Shown piece by piece: positions 17,370 through 26,397 of a stretch of DNA of 64,000 nt. The position numbers and the translations under genes are program-made. The stretch lies in assembly GCF_000024405.1 (NCBI RefSeq), contig NC_013517.1:682001-746000 (forward strand), read 5' to 3'. Numbering within the stretch: the stretch's first letter is position 1; every line of letters starts with the position of its first letter. Source of the DNA: Sebaldella termitidis ATCC 33386. Lineage in GTDB: Bacteria; Fusobacteriota; Fusobacteriia; Fusobacteriales; Leptotrichiaceae. Below the pieces are notes generated by a model. The model made no database searches. It had not been told where the DNA came from and saw only the letters and a program-made list of their open reading frames with translations.

Positions 17370-17413
17370 CACTTTATATATAAATTTAGAAAACGGGACT
17401 TTATTTGAGCTGT

Positions 17414-18055
17414 TTAAGTTTCTGAAAGCATTTTTTGAATCGTATCAGCCATGGATTCAATAATCAGATAACAACTTGTAGCTCCTGCATCTAAAACACC
17501 TCTTGATCTTTCACCAAGTCTTGAAGCTCGTCCTATTTTGGCGACCATATCTTCTGTAGACTGCCAGCCTTTATAGGCAGCATCTTTCATTTCATTTAAT
17601 GAGTCATAAAAATTATTTCCTTTTATATGGGCATTTTCAAAAGCTTCGTATGCAGGTACCAGAGTGTCAAGCAAAGTTTTATCGCCGGGTTTGGCATTTC
17701 CTATATCTTTTATTGCTTTAATAGAATTATTAAGTACTTCTGCAAAAATTTCAGCAGAAATATTTTCTTTATTTATTGAAAGTGATATTTCTTCAAAGAA
17801 AACTCCATATAAAGGACCCATTGAACCTCCAATATCATCCATAAGAGTTTCACTTAATACTTTTAATCCTTCAGAAAAAGAATAGGTTTTTCCTGCGAGC
17901 TTTTCACGGCACATAGTGAATCCCTTATTCATATTAATTCCATGGTCACCATCACCGATTTTTCCGTCTATTTCACTTAGATAATCTCTGTTATTCTGTA
18001 TAGTAGTGATAAGATTATCTACAATTACTCCAGAAGTACTGTTTTTAAATATCAT
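17414..18055 (-). CDS. dhaL: DhaL-type nucleotide-binding subunit of a dihydroxyacetone-like kinase
   Basis: 213 residues, normal for DhaL. The Mg-ADP site IGDGDHG is near residue 33 and GGSMGPLYG follows at about 77. DhaL carries the nucleotide and works with DhaK. In the PTS-linked form DhaM re-phosphorylates the bound ADP, but no dhaM is in the window, so the phosphoryl donor is open. Last gene of the operon; GAGGTAA precedes the start, 9 bp after dhaK. Confidence 0.92.
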   Translation of the reverse strand: MIFKNSTSGVIVDNLITTIQNNRDYLSEIDGKIGDGDHGINMNKGFTMCREKLAGKTYSFSEGLKVLSETLMDDIGGSMGPLYGVFFEEISLSINKENISAEIFAEVLNNSIKAIKDIGNAKPGDKTLLDTLVPAYEAFENAHIKGNNFYDSLNEMKDAAYKGWQSTEDMVAKIGRASRLGERSRGVLDAGATSCYLIIESMADTIQKMLSET

Positions 18056-18064
18056 AAAATTACC

Positions 18065-19069
18065 TCATTTCCCAAACTGTGTTAATCCTACGGATTCTAC
18101 AGGTATATCAATTAGTTCTTTTAACTCGTCGTCCAGTTTCATAACAGTAAGAGTTATACCCATCATTTCAAGTGATGTAAAATAGTTGCCTACATATGCT
18201 TTATATATGTTTATGCCTTTTTCCCTAAGAATACTGTCTACTTTATTATAAACTATATATTGTTCCATAACAGGCGTAGCACCAAGCCCTGAAAGAAGAA
18301 CCACAACTTCGTCGCCGGAATTAAAAGGCAGATCAGGAAGAATAATATCAGTTATTTTTTTGGCTATTTCGTCAGCTTTTTTTAATGACTCTACAGCTAT
18401 ACCGGGTTCACCGTGATGTCCTATTCCGACTTCCATCATTCCTGCTTCTATAGTGAAGTTCGGATGTCCTACGGCAGGAATAGTGCATGGAGCAGTACCT
18501 ATACCCACTGATCTTGTATTATCAATAGCTTTTTGAGCCGCTTTAATTACTTCGTCAAGATCAGCACCCTGTGAAGCTTTGGCACCGCCTATTTTCCACA
18601 TCAAGACTTCTCCTGCCACACCTCTTCTTTTTTCTCTTTCACTTTTTCCTGCAGAAGCACAGTCGTCATTTGCAACTACGGTTTTTACTTCTATCCCGAG
18701 TGCTTTGGCTTTTCTTATTGCCATATTTACATTCATATTGTCGCCTGCATAATTTCCATAAAGACAGGCAACACCTTTACCGGAAGAAGCAGCAGATATT
18801 GCATCAAGAAAAGCATTTGCAGTAGGAGAAGAGAAAATCTCACCTACAGCAACAGCATCACACATATTTTTTCCTATATAACCGATAAACGCAGGTTTAT
18901 GTCCTGAACCACCGCCTGTAACAATTCCTACTTTTCCTTCTACAGGTGCATTTATATATTTTATTACTCTCGAATTTTCAGTGGCTGTTACAAGATGTTT
19001 ATTTGCTTTTATAAATCCTTTTAACATATCTTCTACCACAAAATCCGGATTATTAACTATTCTTGTCAT
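18065..19069 (-). CDS. dhaK: DhaK-type substrate-binding subunit, probable ketose kinase
   Basis: 334 residues. TGGGSGHKPAF, GNYAGDNMN and the GHHGEPG motif that holds the substrate-binding His are all present. DhaK binds dihydroxyacetone or related short ketoses through that His. In this operon, next to RpiB and a TIM-barrel epimerase, an erythrulose-type substrate is plausible; related kinases act on L- or D-erythrulose. The start is ATG 19069 after AAAGGGG; a TTG at 19093 would overlap rpiB. Confidence 0.92.
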   Translation of the reverse strand: MTRIVNNPDFVVEDMLKGFIKANKHLVTATENSRVIKYINAPVEGKVGIVTGGGSGHKPAFIGYIGKNMCDAVAVGEIFSSPTANAFLDAISAASSGKGVACLYGNYAGDNMNVNMAIRKAKALGIEVKTVVANDDCASAGKSEREKRRGVAGEVLMWKIGGAKASQGADLDEVIKAAQKAIDNTRSVGIGTAPCTIPAVGHPNFTIEAGMMEVGIGHHGEPGIAVESLKKADEIAKKITDIILPDLPFNSGDEVVVLLSGLGATPVMEQYIVYNKVDSILREKGINIYKAYVGNYFTSLEMMGITLTVMKLDDELKELIDIPVESVGLTQFGK

Positions 19070-19089
19070 AATACCCCTTTCTAAAAAAA

Positions 19090-19539
19090 TCAACGGCGGT
19101 AAATTTTTTCTATTTCATTAATCATTTCTACTTTGTCTGTACTGCCTCCGCCTGAAAAATCATTTGAAAGCCAGATTTCTAACAGCTGTTTTGCCAGTTC
19201 ATTTCCTATTACTCTTGCACCCATACACATAATTTGTGCATTATTGGAACATCTTGAACGGACTGCCGAAAAACTGTCATGACAAACTGCTGCACTGACA
19301 CCCGGGATTTTATTAGCAGTAATACACATGCCTATACCTGTACCGCAAATTAAAACTCCTCTTTCATGTTTTCCGCCGGCTATTGCTTCTGCCACTTTTC
19401 TTCCGATATCAGGATATAAAACAGGATTTTTATCATAACAGCCATAGTCTTCTATACTATGCCCCAGCTCTTTTAATTTAGCAGCTATGATCTGTTTTAG
19501 ATCGAAGCCGGCCTCATCACAGCCTAATGCAATATTCAT
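19090..19539 (-). CDS. RpiB/LacB-family sugar-phosphate isomerase
   Basis: 149 residues, normal for RpiB. It has ALGCDEAGF at the N-terminus, the catalytic-Cys segment ICGTGIGMCITANK and the family-type SRCSNNAQIMCMGARVIG. Family members interconvert ribose/ribulose-5-P, allose-6-P, galactose-6-P (LacAB) or erythrulose-4-P/erythrose-4-P (EryI). The DhaK/DhaL neighbours make a tetrulose-phosphate role attractive, which is inference. AAGGAG precedes the start. Confidence 0.88.
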   Translation of the reverse strand: MNIALGCDEAGFDLKQIIAAKLKELGHSIEDYGCYDKNPVLYPDIGRKVAEAIAGGKHERGVLICGTGIGMCITANKIPGVSAAVCHDSFSAVRSRCSNNAQIMCMGARVIGNELAKQLLEIWLSNDFSGGGSTDKVEMINEIEKIYRR

Positions 19540-19558
19540 ATTAATCTCCTTCTTATGA

Positions 19559-20416
19559 TTAAATAGTTTCGGCTATTTCTTTCAGATTTTTAAGTCCTTT
19601 GACAGCAAGTTCCTCGCCTGTATCGGCAAATTTTCTCCATATAGCACAGTTGCCGCTCAGTTCTTCAAAGCTTGGATCAAATGATTCTATTACAAGAGGA
19701 CCTTCATAGCCTATATTTTTAACAGCAAGAAAGAATTCTTTGAACGGAACAAGCCCTGTTCCGGGAATACCTCTGTCATTCTCATTTACATGAATATATC
19801 CCAGATATTCTTTTCCGCATGTTTTAACTGCTTCGGTAAAGTTTTTTTCTTCCCTTATCATATGGAAACAGTCTAAATGAACTTTTATATTATCATAACC
19901 AACATCTTTACAGAATTTAACTGCGTCCTCTGCAATATTCAGAAAATGGGTTTCAAATCTATTTACACATTCTACACAGATAATGACATTTCCTTTTTCC
20001 TTGGCATATTTACACACTTCTTTCATGTTAGCTACAGCCCAATTCCATTCTTCTTCTGTTCGCGGCTTTTTTGTGAGATAACCCCATGCTGCATAATTAA
20101 CCCCGCCCAAAATAGGAGATTCCAGTTCTTCACATATATCAACACATTTTTTCATAGCTTCTGCTGCATTTTTTCTTATTTCCGGATCGGGCGAAATCGG
20201 ATTTGTTTCAGCAGTGAGAGTAGTAGTACATACACAGTCAATTCCTACTTCTTCCAGCTTTTCTTTTACAGCTTTAACAGGAAAAGAAAATGGGTCTGCT
20301 ATAGCAAAATCAATAACTTCAAAACCAAGTTCCTTTGCTTTGGGAATAATCCATAGATCCTTTTCACTAAATTTTTCTGCCCATATAAAACTGTCTACAC
20401 CAAATTTAAAATACAT
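19559..20416 (-). CDS. Xylose-isomerase-like TIM barrel, tagatose/psicose 3-epimerase type
   Basis: 285 residues. The metal-binding acids and His of the D-tagatose 3-epimerase family are visible in order: VECVNRFE (Glu), HLDCFHM (Asp), YIHVNENDRG (His) and VIESF (Glu). Such enzymes epimerise free ketoses; the EryC relative acts on tetrulose-4-phosphate as a racemase. It lies between the bicupin and rpiB, with 19 bp to the latter. Which sugar is used cannot be told from sequence. Confidence 0.85.
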   Translation of the reverse strand: MYFKFGVDSFIWAEKFSEKDLWIIPKAKELGFEVIDFAIADPFSFPVKAVKEKLEEVGIDCVCTTTLTAETNPISPDPEIRKNAAEAMKKCVDICEELESPILGGVNYAAWGYLTKKPRTEEEWNWAVANMKEVCKYAKEKGNVIICVECVNRFETHFLNIAEDAVKFCKDVGYDNIKVHLDCFHMIREEKNFTEAVKTCGKEYLGYIHVNENDRGIPGTGLVPFKEFFLAVKNIGYEGPLVIESFDPSFEELSGNCAIWRKFADTGEELAVKGLKNLKEIAETI

Positions 20417-20462
20417 AAAAACACCTCACATTTGAATAAATTTAACTAAAGCGTAAAGAAGA

Positions 20463-21380
20463 TCATAAATCAGTTATGGCAAAGACTAATTTTACAGGAT
20501 GATTCTGAAAGTTTACCAGCTGATACTTGATTCCGGCAGGAATAAAGAAAGTATCTTCAGGCTCTATCTGAAAAGATTCCTCCATATCCACAAGATTAAC
20601 AGTTACCGGTCCGTCAACACAATATAATGCAGCGTCTCCTTTGTGTATATCGGGATCTGAGCAACGAGGTCCGTATCCGCCGGCAGGAAGTATAAATTCA
20701 CCCATGTGACCATAATCATTGCTTGATATGAATCTCATCAGCATAGGATGTGCAGTGCCGTGAACATTATTAAGTTTATCTCCGTCTCTTACAGCATATA
20801 CTGCCTGAGGAGCTTTTCTTGCTTCCGGTCCGCTTACAGGCCATGCTCCTATATCATCAGTACACCCCTGTCTTGCAAAATCCTTTATGATTCCTCTCAT
20901 ATCAGGAAGATTATCATTATTAGGTCCTTTATAAAATTTAGTTTCTGAATCAGTAGGGATAACAGCAGGCGGAATATTTTCGCCCCATGCTTTAGGAGTA
21001 ATAAAATAAAGAACTCTTGCTGTTTTGTCAGAAAAATTATGAGCTTTATGCCATGCTTCTTCAGGCATGTAAAGTCCGTCACCAGTTTCAAGGTATGCGA
21101 ACTGACCATTTCCGCTTCTTTGTACAATAGGACCCTGAAGAATATAGTAAGTTTCATCACCTGGGTGAATATCAAGCGGATCAAATGCCCCGCCTGGTCC
21201 TAATTCATATATTCCCAGCATAAAAGTATCTGTAGTAACAATAGTATATGTGTTATCGCTGGTGAATGCATTATTCGGCGGATAAAGAGCCATAGAGTAA
21301 TCCTGCTTTCTGATTAACATAGGTTTTTTCTTGTCAGGTTCGAATGGGAATTTACCCATAATTTCCATTAATTTTGCCAT
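20463..21380 (-). CDS. Bicupin protein, probable sugar isomerase or binding protein
   Basis: 305 residues with two cupin barrels. The first has DIHPGDETYYILQG with YMPEEAWHKAHN; the second has DIHKGDAALYCVDG with FFIPAGIKYQLVNF. Metal ligands (His, Glu) are clear in the first barrel, while the second keeps fewer. Cupins in sugar operons are often isomerases or epimerases. No signal peptide. AAAGGAG precedes the ATG. The reaction is unknown. Confidence 0.75.
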   Translation of the reverse strand: MAKLMEIMGKFPFEPDKKKPMLIRKQDYSMALYPPNNAFTSDNTYTIVTTDTFMLGIYELGPGGAFDPLDIHPGDETYYILQGPIVQRSGNGQFAYLETGDGLYMPEEAWHKAHNFSDKTARVLYFITPKAWGENIPPAVIPTDSETKFYKGPNNDNLPDMRGIIKDFARQGCTDDIGAWPVSGPEARKAPQAVYAVRDGDKLNNVHGTAHPMLMRFISSNDYGHMGEFILPAGGYGPRCSDPDIHKGDAALYCVDGPVTVNLVDMEESFQIEPEDTFFIPAGIKYQLVNFQNHPVKLVFAITDL

Positions 21381-21540
21381 ATTTCTTATCTCCTTTATAA
21401 ATTATTTTTTTGATACTGTCGTTTGAGAAAATTGTATAAATTAATAATGTTTAAAAACTATATATTTTTATTAAGACCATAATGCCGATATTTGGGGAGC
21501 AGAGAGTATTAAGATTAATCGGATCGGAATTGCCGGAAGA

Positions 21541-23478
21541 TCAGCTTTGTTTTAATAGAACCTGAAACATTTCCTCAGAATTTTCTACGTCAAGTAAATG
21601 TACCTGTTTTTCCGGGTTATCAATAAAAGTATAGAGTTTTTGAAGTAATTTTTTCATTTTATTTTTGGAATTTATATCAAGTGCCATGAGCAGTATAATT
21701 TTGACTTTATCTTCCCCGCACCATAAAACGGGATATTTTAATCTTACTGCTGCAATTGCCGTTTTCTTGACACAGTCTTTGAAAACATGCGGTATTGCTA
21801 TTTGTGAACCGATAGAAGTAGGAGTTTTATTTTCACGTTCCAGTACTTTTTCTTCAAAGCCTTCGCTGACATAGCCTTTTTCCATCATCAGATTGCAAAT
21901 TTTGGAAATGGCATCTTTTTTATCCTTGGCATATAGGTCACATAATACAAGTTCTCTGTGAAACACTTCTTCAAAAATATTGCTTGAAATAATTTCATCA
22001 TAAAATTTTTCTCCTATTTTCTTTTGTATAAGTTCTATATCATCTTCATTGACCTCTTTACTTATGAATGCGGAATTATTGATATTAAGTGCTACTGTGG
22101 TAATAATGAGAGGAGGCTTTAGTGATTTTTTCATTTTGAAATTTTTATAGTGACTTATCTCTTTTACATCAAGTCCCATAATTTTTTCCATCAGCTTATT
22201 GGCCATGTATCTGGAAGTCTGTTTATCAGAGGCGGTAATGAGAACAGCTTCCTTTGATTTTACAGTTTCAACAATAGTGTTATGCAGGAGAAGAACAATC
22301 CATGCTACATCATCCTGTGTAAAGTCAACATTAAGCTCATCTTCGATATCATGAAGCTGTGCAAGACACATGCCGTAAAGACTTGCAAACCTTTCCTTTA
22401 TGTCATGGTGTATATCATTCCAGGTTATTATTTGATAATCATTCCGGAATTTTATAATTTCGTAGAAGGCGGCTATATCTCTTATAAGATGATTTTTCTG
22501 AGAGAGAGTTGTTTCTCCGATAACACCTCCTATACCTGAAATGAATTTTTTTGCTATATTTTTATAATATTTATTTGAGGATAAAATATTGCTGGTACAT
22601 GTGCGGTAAACCATAAGCCTTGCAGCCAGATAGGTGCTTTCCAGCTCCAGACCGGCTGTTTCTGCTTTGACTATACTGTTGAAAAGGTTTCGGGCTGCAG
22701 TAAAACATGATTCATTTAACTCAAGGGAGCTTTCAGGTTTTTGACTGGTGATAAATTTCTCATTTTTCATTCTTATGAGGCTGACTATAATATATTCCAA
22801 AAGCTGATAGAAAGAATCATCGGAAAATGTAATGTCCAATTCTTCTTCAAGCTTCTGGACAGCAGTCAGTATTTTTGACATATCAATATTTTCATAAGTA
22901 TTTCTGAAATAGGAGTACTTTTTGCTGTCAAAACGTCTGTCCAGATCCTCGGGTAATTCAAAAGAATCTGAAACTGAATATTTTTTTATATTATGTTCGA
23001 TCATAGCCTGTCTGATGTTAAATTCATTACCTTCAATTACAATTCCATAATTTCTTTTTTTCATTAGCGTGAGATCATGTCTTTCCAAAATATTCGTAAT
23101 ATACTGCAGGTCTTTTCTTATAATACTGCGGCTGACATATAACTCATCTGCGAAAAGCTGAATTGTATAAACGGAGTTATACTGAAACAGGGTATCAAGA
23201 ATGTAATTTTTTCTGAATGAAAACGAATCAGGAGAATTAGCATTATCTATTTCCTGAAGTGTCAGAGCCCTTTGGCTGTTGTCAATATCAAGGCAAAAAC
23301 CTTTTCGCGGGATGCTGAGCAGCTCGATATCGTATTTTTTTAATTCTTCACGAACATCTTTAATATTGTGTTTAATGCTGCTTACGGAGACATTCACTAT
23401 TCTTGCAAGTTCATCGGCTGTCATATAATCATGAACATCAAGTAAAGTACGGATAATCTTTTTTACTAAATTTTTCAT
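21541..23478 (-). CDS. PRD-type transcriptional activator with PTS EIIA domain
   Basis: 645 residues. An N-terminal helix-turn-helix (TADELARIVNVSVSSIKHNI) is followed by a second HTH, two PTS regulation domains, an EIIB-like segment without the usual Cys (VLITASDKQTSRYM), and a C-terminal mannitol/fructose-type EIIA with IAIPH. This is the MtlR layout. PTS phosphorylation of the PRD and EIIA His residues would set its activity. It is encoded inside the operon it probably controls. ATG 23478 has GGGAGA upstream; a TTG at 23493 does not. Confidence 0.9.
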   Translation of the reverse strand: MKNLVKKIIRTLLDVHDYMTADELARIVNVSVSSIKHNIKDVREELKKYDIELLSIPRKGFCLDIDNSQRALTLQEIDNANSPDSFSFRKNYILDTLFQYNSVYTIQLFADELYVSRSIIRKDLQYITNILERHDLTLMKKRNYGIVIEGNEFNIRQAMIEHNIKKYSVSDSFELPEDLDRRFDSKKYSYFRNTYENIDMSKILTAVQKLEEELDITFSDDSFYQLLEYIIVSLIRMKNEKFITSQKPESSLELNESCFTAARNLFNSIVKAETAGLELESTYLAARLMVYRTCTSNILSSNKYYKNIAKKFISGIGGVIGETTLSQKNHLIRDIAAFYEIIKFRNDYQIITWNDIHHDIKERFASLYGMCLAQLHDIEDELNVDFTQDDVAWIVLLLHNTIVETVKSKEAVLITASDKQTSRYMANKLMEKIMGLDVKEISHYKNFKMKKSLKPPLIITTVALNINNSAFISKEVNEDDIELIQKKIGEKFYDEIISSNIFEEVFHRELVLCDLYAKDKKDAISKICNLMMEKGYVSEGFEEKVLERENKTPTSIGSQIAIPHVFKDCVKKTAIAAVRLKYPVLWCGEDKVKIILLMALDINSKNKMKKLLQKLYTFIDNPEKQVHLLDVENSEEMFQVLLKQS

Positions 23479-23493
23479 AATAATTTCTCCCAA

Positions 23494-23831
23494 TGATTTT
23501 AATAAAAATTTATTTTAGCTGAGTACAATATTTTCTACATTAGTATATTACCCCAAAATTCTGGAAAACAAAGAAAATATAAAATCTAATTTTGCACTAT
23601 AATTACTCAAATAATGCAAAAAACTTTTAACAGAAATACTTGATATATAAAAATTAACATTAATAAATATATAATATCAGACTCAAAAAATGAGAGAGGA
23701 TATATGAAAATATATATTTATGGAAACTGTCTTAAAGTAAAATTTTTAAGACAGCTTCATAAAATATGTCTGTTTTAATAAATTACTCAAAATATTTTTA
23801 TAGTTATTCTGAATGATATAGAATTTATAAT
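23494..23831 (-). other. 338-bp gap inside the polyol operon
   Basis: The gap between the dehydrogenase and activator genes is AT-rich. It contains a 10-bp-stem hairpin CTGTCTTAAA/TTTAAGACAG at 23728-23754 without a T-run and a tiny rightward ORF over it. The gap may carry a separate promoter for the activator half of the operon; none is clear. Confidence 0.5.
23704..23778 (+). CDS. Possible 24-residue peptide opposite the operon
   Basis: An ATG 4 bases after GAGAGGA opens 24 codons (MKIYIYGNC start) that read through the hairpin at 23728-23754. Length and lack of relatives make this weak. Confidence 0.15.
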   Translation: MKIYIYGNCLKVKFLRQLHKICLF

Positions 23832-24881
23832 TTATAGTTCTACTGTAACCCTGTATTTTCCAGGAATAGAAGCGTATTCCAGTGCTTCTTTAAAGTCATC
23901 CAGCTTAAAGGTTTTAGACTCAAGGAGATTAGTGACCTTAACTGCTCCTGAATTTAACAGTTCGGCAGCATCCATAAAGTCTATATAGTCTGCTGAAAAA
24001 GTTCCTATGATTTCCATACGTTTGTAATGTATAAGATTAGAGCTGATGTCAAAATTTGGCTCGGGATATCCTGCAGCAAAAACTAGGATTCTGCCGTAAG
24101 CTTCTTTCAGCATTTTTACAGACTGATTATTTGCTGCAGAATTACCCACAGCAACAACTACTGCATCCACTCCTTTACCGTTAGTAAGTCTCATTACACC
24201 TTCTACAGGATCCTCTTTTTTTATATCAATAACATCAAAACCAAGAGCTTTAGCATTTTCCAGTTTATTATCAAAACTTTCTGTCAGAATAACTTTACAT
24301 CCATAAGCTTTTAATGTGAGGGCATTTAACAGCCCCATAGTTCCTGCGCCTATAACTGCAATAGTTTCATTTGGTTTTGCCTTGACCAGCTTTACCCCTT
24401 TTACTACTGTGGCTAAGGGTTCAAGAAATCCGGCCTCTGCTGAAGGAAGATCTTTATTTATTTTGGCAATTCTTCTGCTTGGTACTACCATATAATCAGC
24501 GAATCCAAAAAATCCTTTGTATCCGTCTTCCGAAAATTTATCCAGAATATCAGCGTCAGCGCACCGCCCTTCCTGTCCGGATTTACACATGTCGCAACGC
24601 CCGCAGGCATCATATAAAAGGGCAACTCTGTCTCCGATTTCGTATCCCTTTACTTTCCTTCCCTTTTCTATAATAATTCCTGACCCTTCGTGTCCCCCGG
24701 CCATAGGATATCCCTGATGTTCCCTTAAACCTGAAAACTGACCGTAATCTGTAGTACAGATATTGCAGGTTTCCTGTTTTATAAGCACGTCGAATTCTCC
24801 CATTTCAGGAAGGGCTCTCTCCCTTATTTCTGTAACTCCCTTAGCTTTCAGCATACCAAAGCGCATTTTTTTAATATCCAT
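23832..24881 (-). CDS. Zinc-dependent medium-chain polyol dehydrogenase
   Basis: 349 residues of the alcohol/sorbitol dehydrogenase family. The catalytic zinc Cys lies in CNICTTDYG, GGHEGSG is the second ligand region, and four structural zinc Cys sit in CGRCDMCKSGQEGRC. The nucleotide-binding segment is IGAGTMGLLNALTL. It would oxidise a polyol or polyol phosphate to a ketose. Placed after the PTS and aldolase genes, a polyol phosphate is the likelier substrate. TGGAGG precedes the ATG, 17 bp after the aldolase gene. Confidence 0.88.
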   Translation of the reverse strand: MDIKKMRFGMLKAKGVTEIRERALPEMGEFDVLIKQETCNICTTDYGQFSGLREHQGYPMAGGHEGSGIIIEKGRKVKGYEIGDRVALLYDACGRCDMCKSGQEGRCADADILDKFSEDGYKGFFGFADYMVVPSRRIAKINKDLPSAEAGFLEPLATVVKGVKLVKAKPNETIAVIGAGTMGLLNALTLKAYGCKVILTESFDNKLENAKALGFDVIDIKKEDPVEGVMRLTNGKGVDAVVVAVGNSAANNQSVKMLKEAYGRILVFAAGYPEPNFDISSNLIHYKRMEIIGTFSADYIDFMDAAELLNSGAVKVTNLLESKTFKLDDFKEALEYASIPGKYRVTVEL

Positions 24882-24898
24882 ATTGTTATTACCTCCAT

Positions 24899-25777
24899 CT
24901 ATTTTCCATTTCTAAATGCTGTTAGGACTTCTTTCGCATGTTCTTTCATCAGACCGTAAACTGCCTCCTGCAATTCGTGATATCCAATTTTACCTTCTGT
25001 TTCTCTGATTTTTTCTTCTGCAAATTTAACAGCAGCTTTTGACATGTATGAATAATAGTTTATTTTGGAACAGCCGGCATCAATAGCACGCTGAACCTGA
25101 TCAAATTCTACTCCTGATGCTCCGTGCATAACTATTCTGCAGTTATCCGGCATAGCAGCGCGGATTTCTTTTACTCTTTCAATATCAAGTACAGGCGGTT
25201 CGGCATATATACCGTGCATTGTACCAAAGCAGACAGCCAGAGCGTCACAGCCTGTTTCCCTTGCGAATTTTCCTGCTTCCTCAGGATCTGTAAAGTACTC
25301 TTTTATATCTTCATTTGTCAGCACTCTTGATTCTGCATCTCCGTGTGTATCTTCAGCGGAAGAAGCCATAACGCCGAGTTCGGCTTCCACGGTTATATCA
25401 AGTTCTTTTGCGATTCTGACAAAATCTTTTACATTTTTCATATTTTCTTCGAAGGGCAATGCGCTGCAATCATACATAATAGAAGAAAATCCAAGCCTGA
25501 TAGCTTTCATAACAAAGTTAAAATCTACTCCGTGATCCAGATGTACACATACGGGTACTTTTGCCTGTTTGGCATATTTGACCATTTCCGGTCCTATTTT
25601 TTCAATAGGAATAACTGAATCATGAACCTGTGCATGATCTATGATTACAGGTGTATTCAGCTCTTCTGCTGCATCTACCACAGCACGCAGAGTTTCCATA
25701 TTTGGTGTATTAATGCAGGGAACGGCGTATCTTTCTTTTTCCGCAATATCCAAAATTTCTCTCATGTTTACTAACAT
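24899..25777 (-). CDS. Class II ketose-phosphate aldolase
   Basis: 292 residues, FbaA/GatY/KbaY family. It has the zinc and catalytic HLDHG, the MYDCSALPFEENM segment, FGTMHGIY and MHGASG. The usual NVxTD/E substrate segment near the C-terminus is replaced by INYYSYM, which keeps the Asn but loses the acid, so the substrate may differ from fructose- or tagatose-bisphosphate. It would split a ketose phosphate to DHAP and an aldehyde. AGGAGG precedes the ATG. Confidence 0.85.
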   Translation of the reverse strand: MLVNMREILDIAEKERYAVPCINTPNMETLRAVVDAAEELNTPVIIDHAQVHDSVIPIEKIGPEMVKYAKQAKVPVCVHLDHGVDFNFVMKAIRLGFSSIMYDCSALPFEENMKNVKDFVRIAKELDITVEAELGVMASSAEDTHGDAESRVLTNEDIKEYFTDPEEAGKFARETGCDALAVCFGTMHGIYAEPPVLDIERVKEIRAAMPDNCRIVMHGASGVEFDQVQRAIDAGCSKINYYSYMSKAAVKFAEEKIRETEGKIGYHELQEAVYGLMKEHAKEVLTAFRNGK

Positions 25778-25809
25778 TTTATATTCCTCCTATTTTTTAT
25801 AAACTCTAT

Positions 25810-25873
25810 ATCAGTCTGATATTTTAAACATCCATATTTGAATCAGTCTGATATTTTAAACATCCATATTTGA
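25810..25873. repeat. Perfect 32-bp tandem duplication at the EIIA 3' end
   Basis: Two identical 32-bp units (25810-25841 and 25842-25873) lie head to tail. The second covers the last codons and stop of the EIIA gene; the first lies just after it. Each unit starts with the small palindrome ATCAGTCTGAT. Confidence 0.9.
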
Positions 25874-26293
25874 AAATGTGTTAATAATAAGATTTTTATC
25901 GTTTGTGTGACGTAATATTTCAATAGTTTCCAGTTCAGAGCATGCAAGGGCAATGTTGCTCAATATATCAATGTGTGTTCCGTCTTTTCCTGCAATACCT
26001 ATCATAAGATAGGCGGTATCTTCGCCAAAAGATACCCCGTCAGGAATTTGTATAAATGAAATTCCAGAATGAAAGATGTGGCATTCGGAATTGGCAATTC
26101 CGTGGGGAATTGCCAGATGATTGCCGATGTGTACTGTAGCTACTTTTTCCCTCTCCAGCATATCATCAATATATTCTTCGGCGACATAGCCCTGATTTAC
26201 CAATATTTCCCCGCAGGCTCTGATAGCATCCCATTTATTGTCAAATTCAGCCTGTAAAACTATATTTTCTTCACATATTATACTTTTACACAT
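25856..26293 (-). CDS. PTS EIIA, mannitol/fructose type
   Basis: 145 residues with the phosphorylation site HLAIPHG (His). It passes phosphate from HPr to the EIIB domain of the neighbouring EIICB. ATG 26293 lies just after AAAGGGAGG; the open frame extends upstream to 26377 but without a site. Its 3' end was duplicated (25810-25873), leaving the stop intact. Confidence 0.9.
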   Translation of the reverse strand: MCKSIICEENIVLQAEFDNKWDAIRACGEILVNQGYVAEEYIDDMLEREKVATVHIGNHLAIPHGIANSECHIFHSGISFIQIPDGVSFGEDTAYLMIGIAGKDGTHIDILSNIALACSELETIEILRHTNDKNLIINTFSNMDV

Positions 26294-26397
26294 ACTACCT
26301 CCCTTTGCAGATAACTTTTTCATAATACTATGGTCTGAAAACTGCTGTTTATACCGGTATATTCCGTATAACTGCATATTTTTCAGCAGTTATTAAC

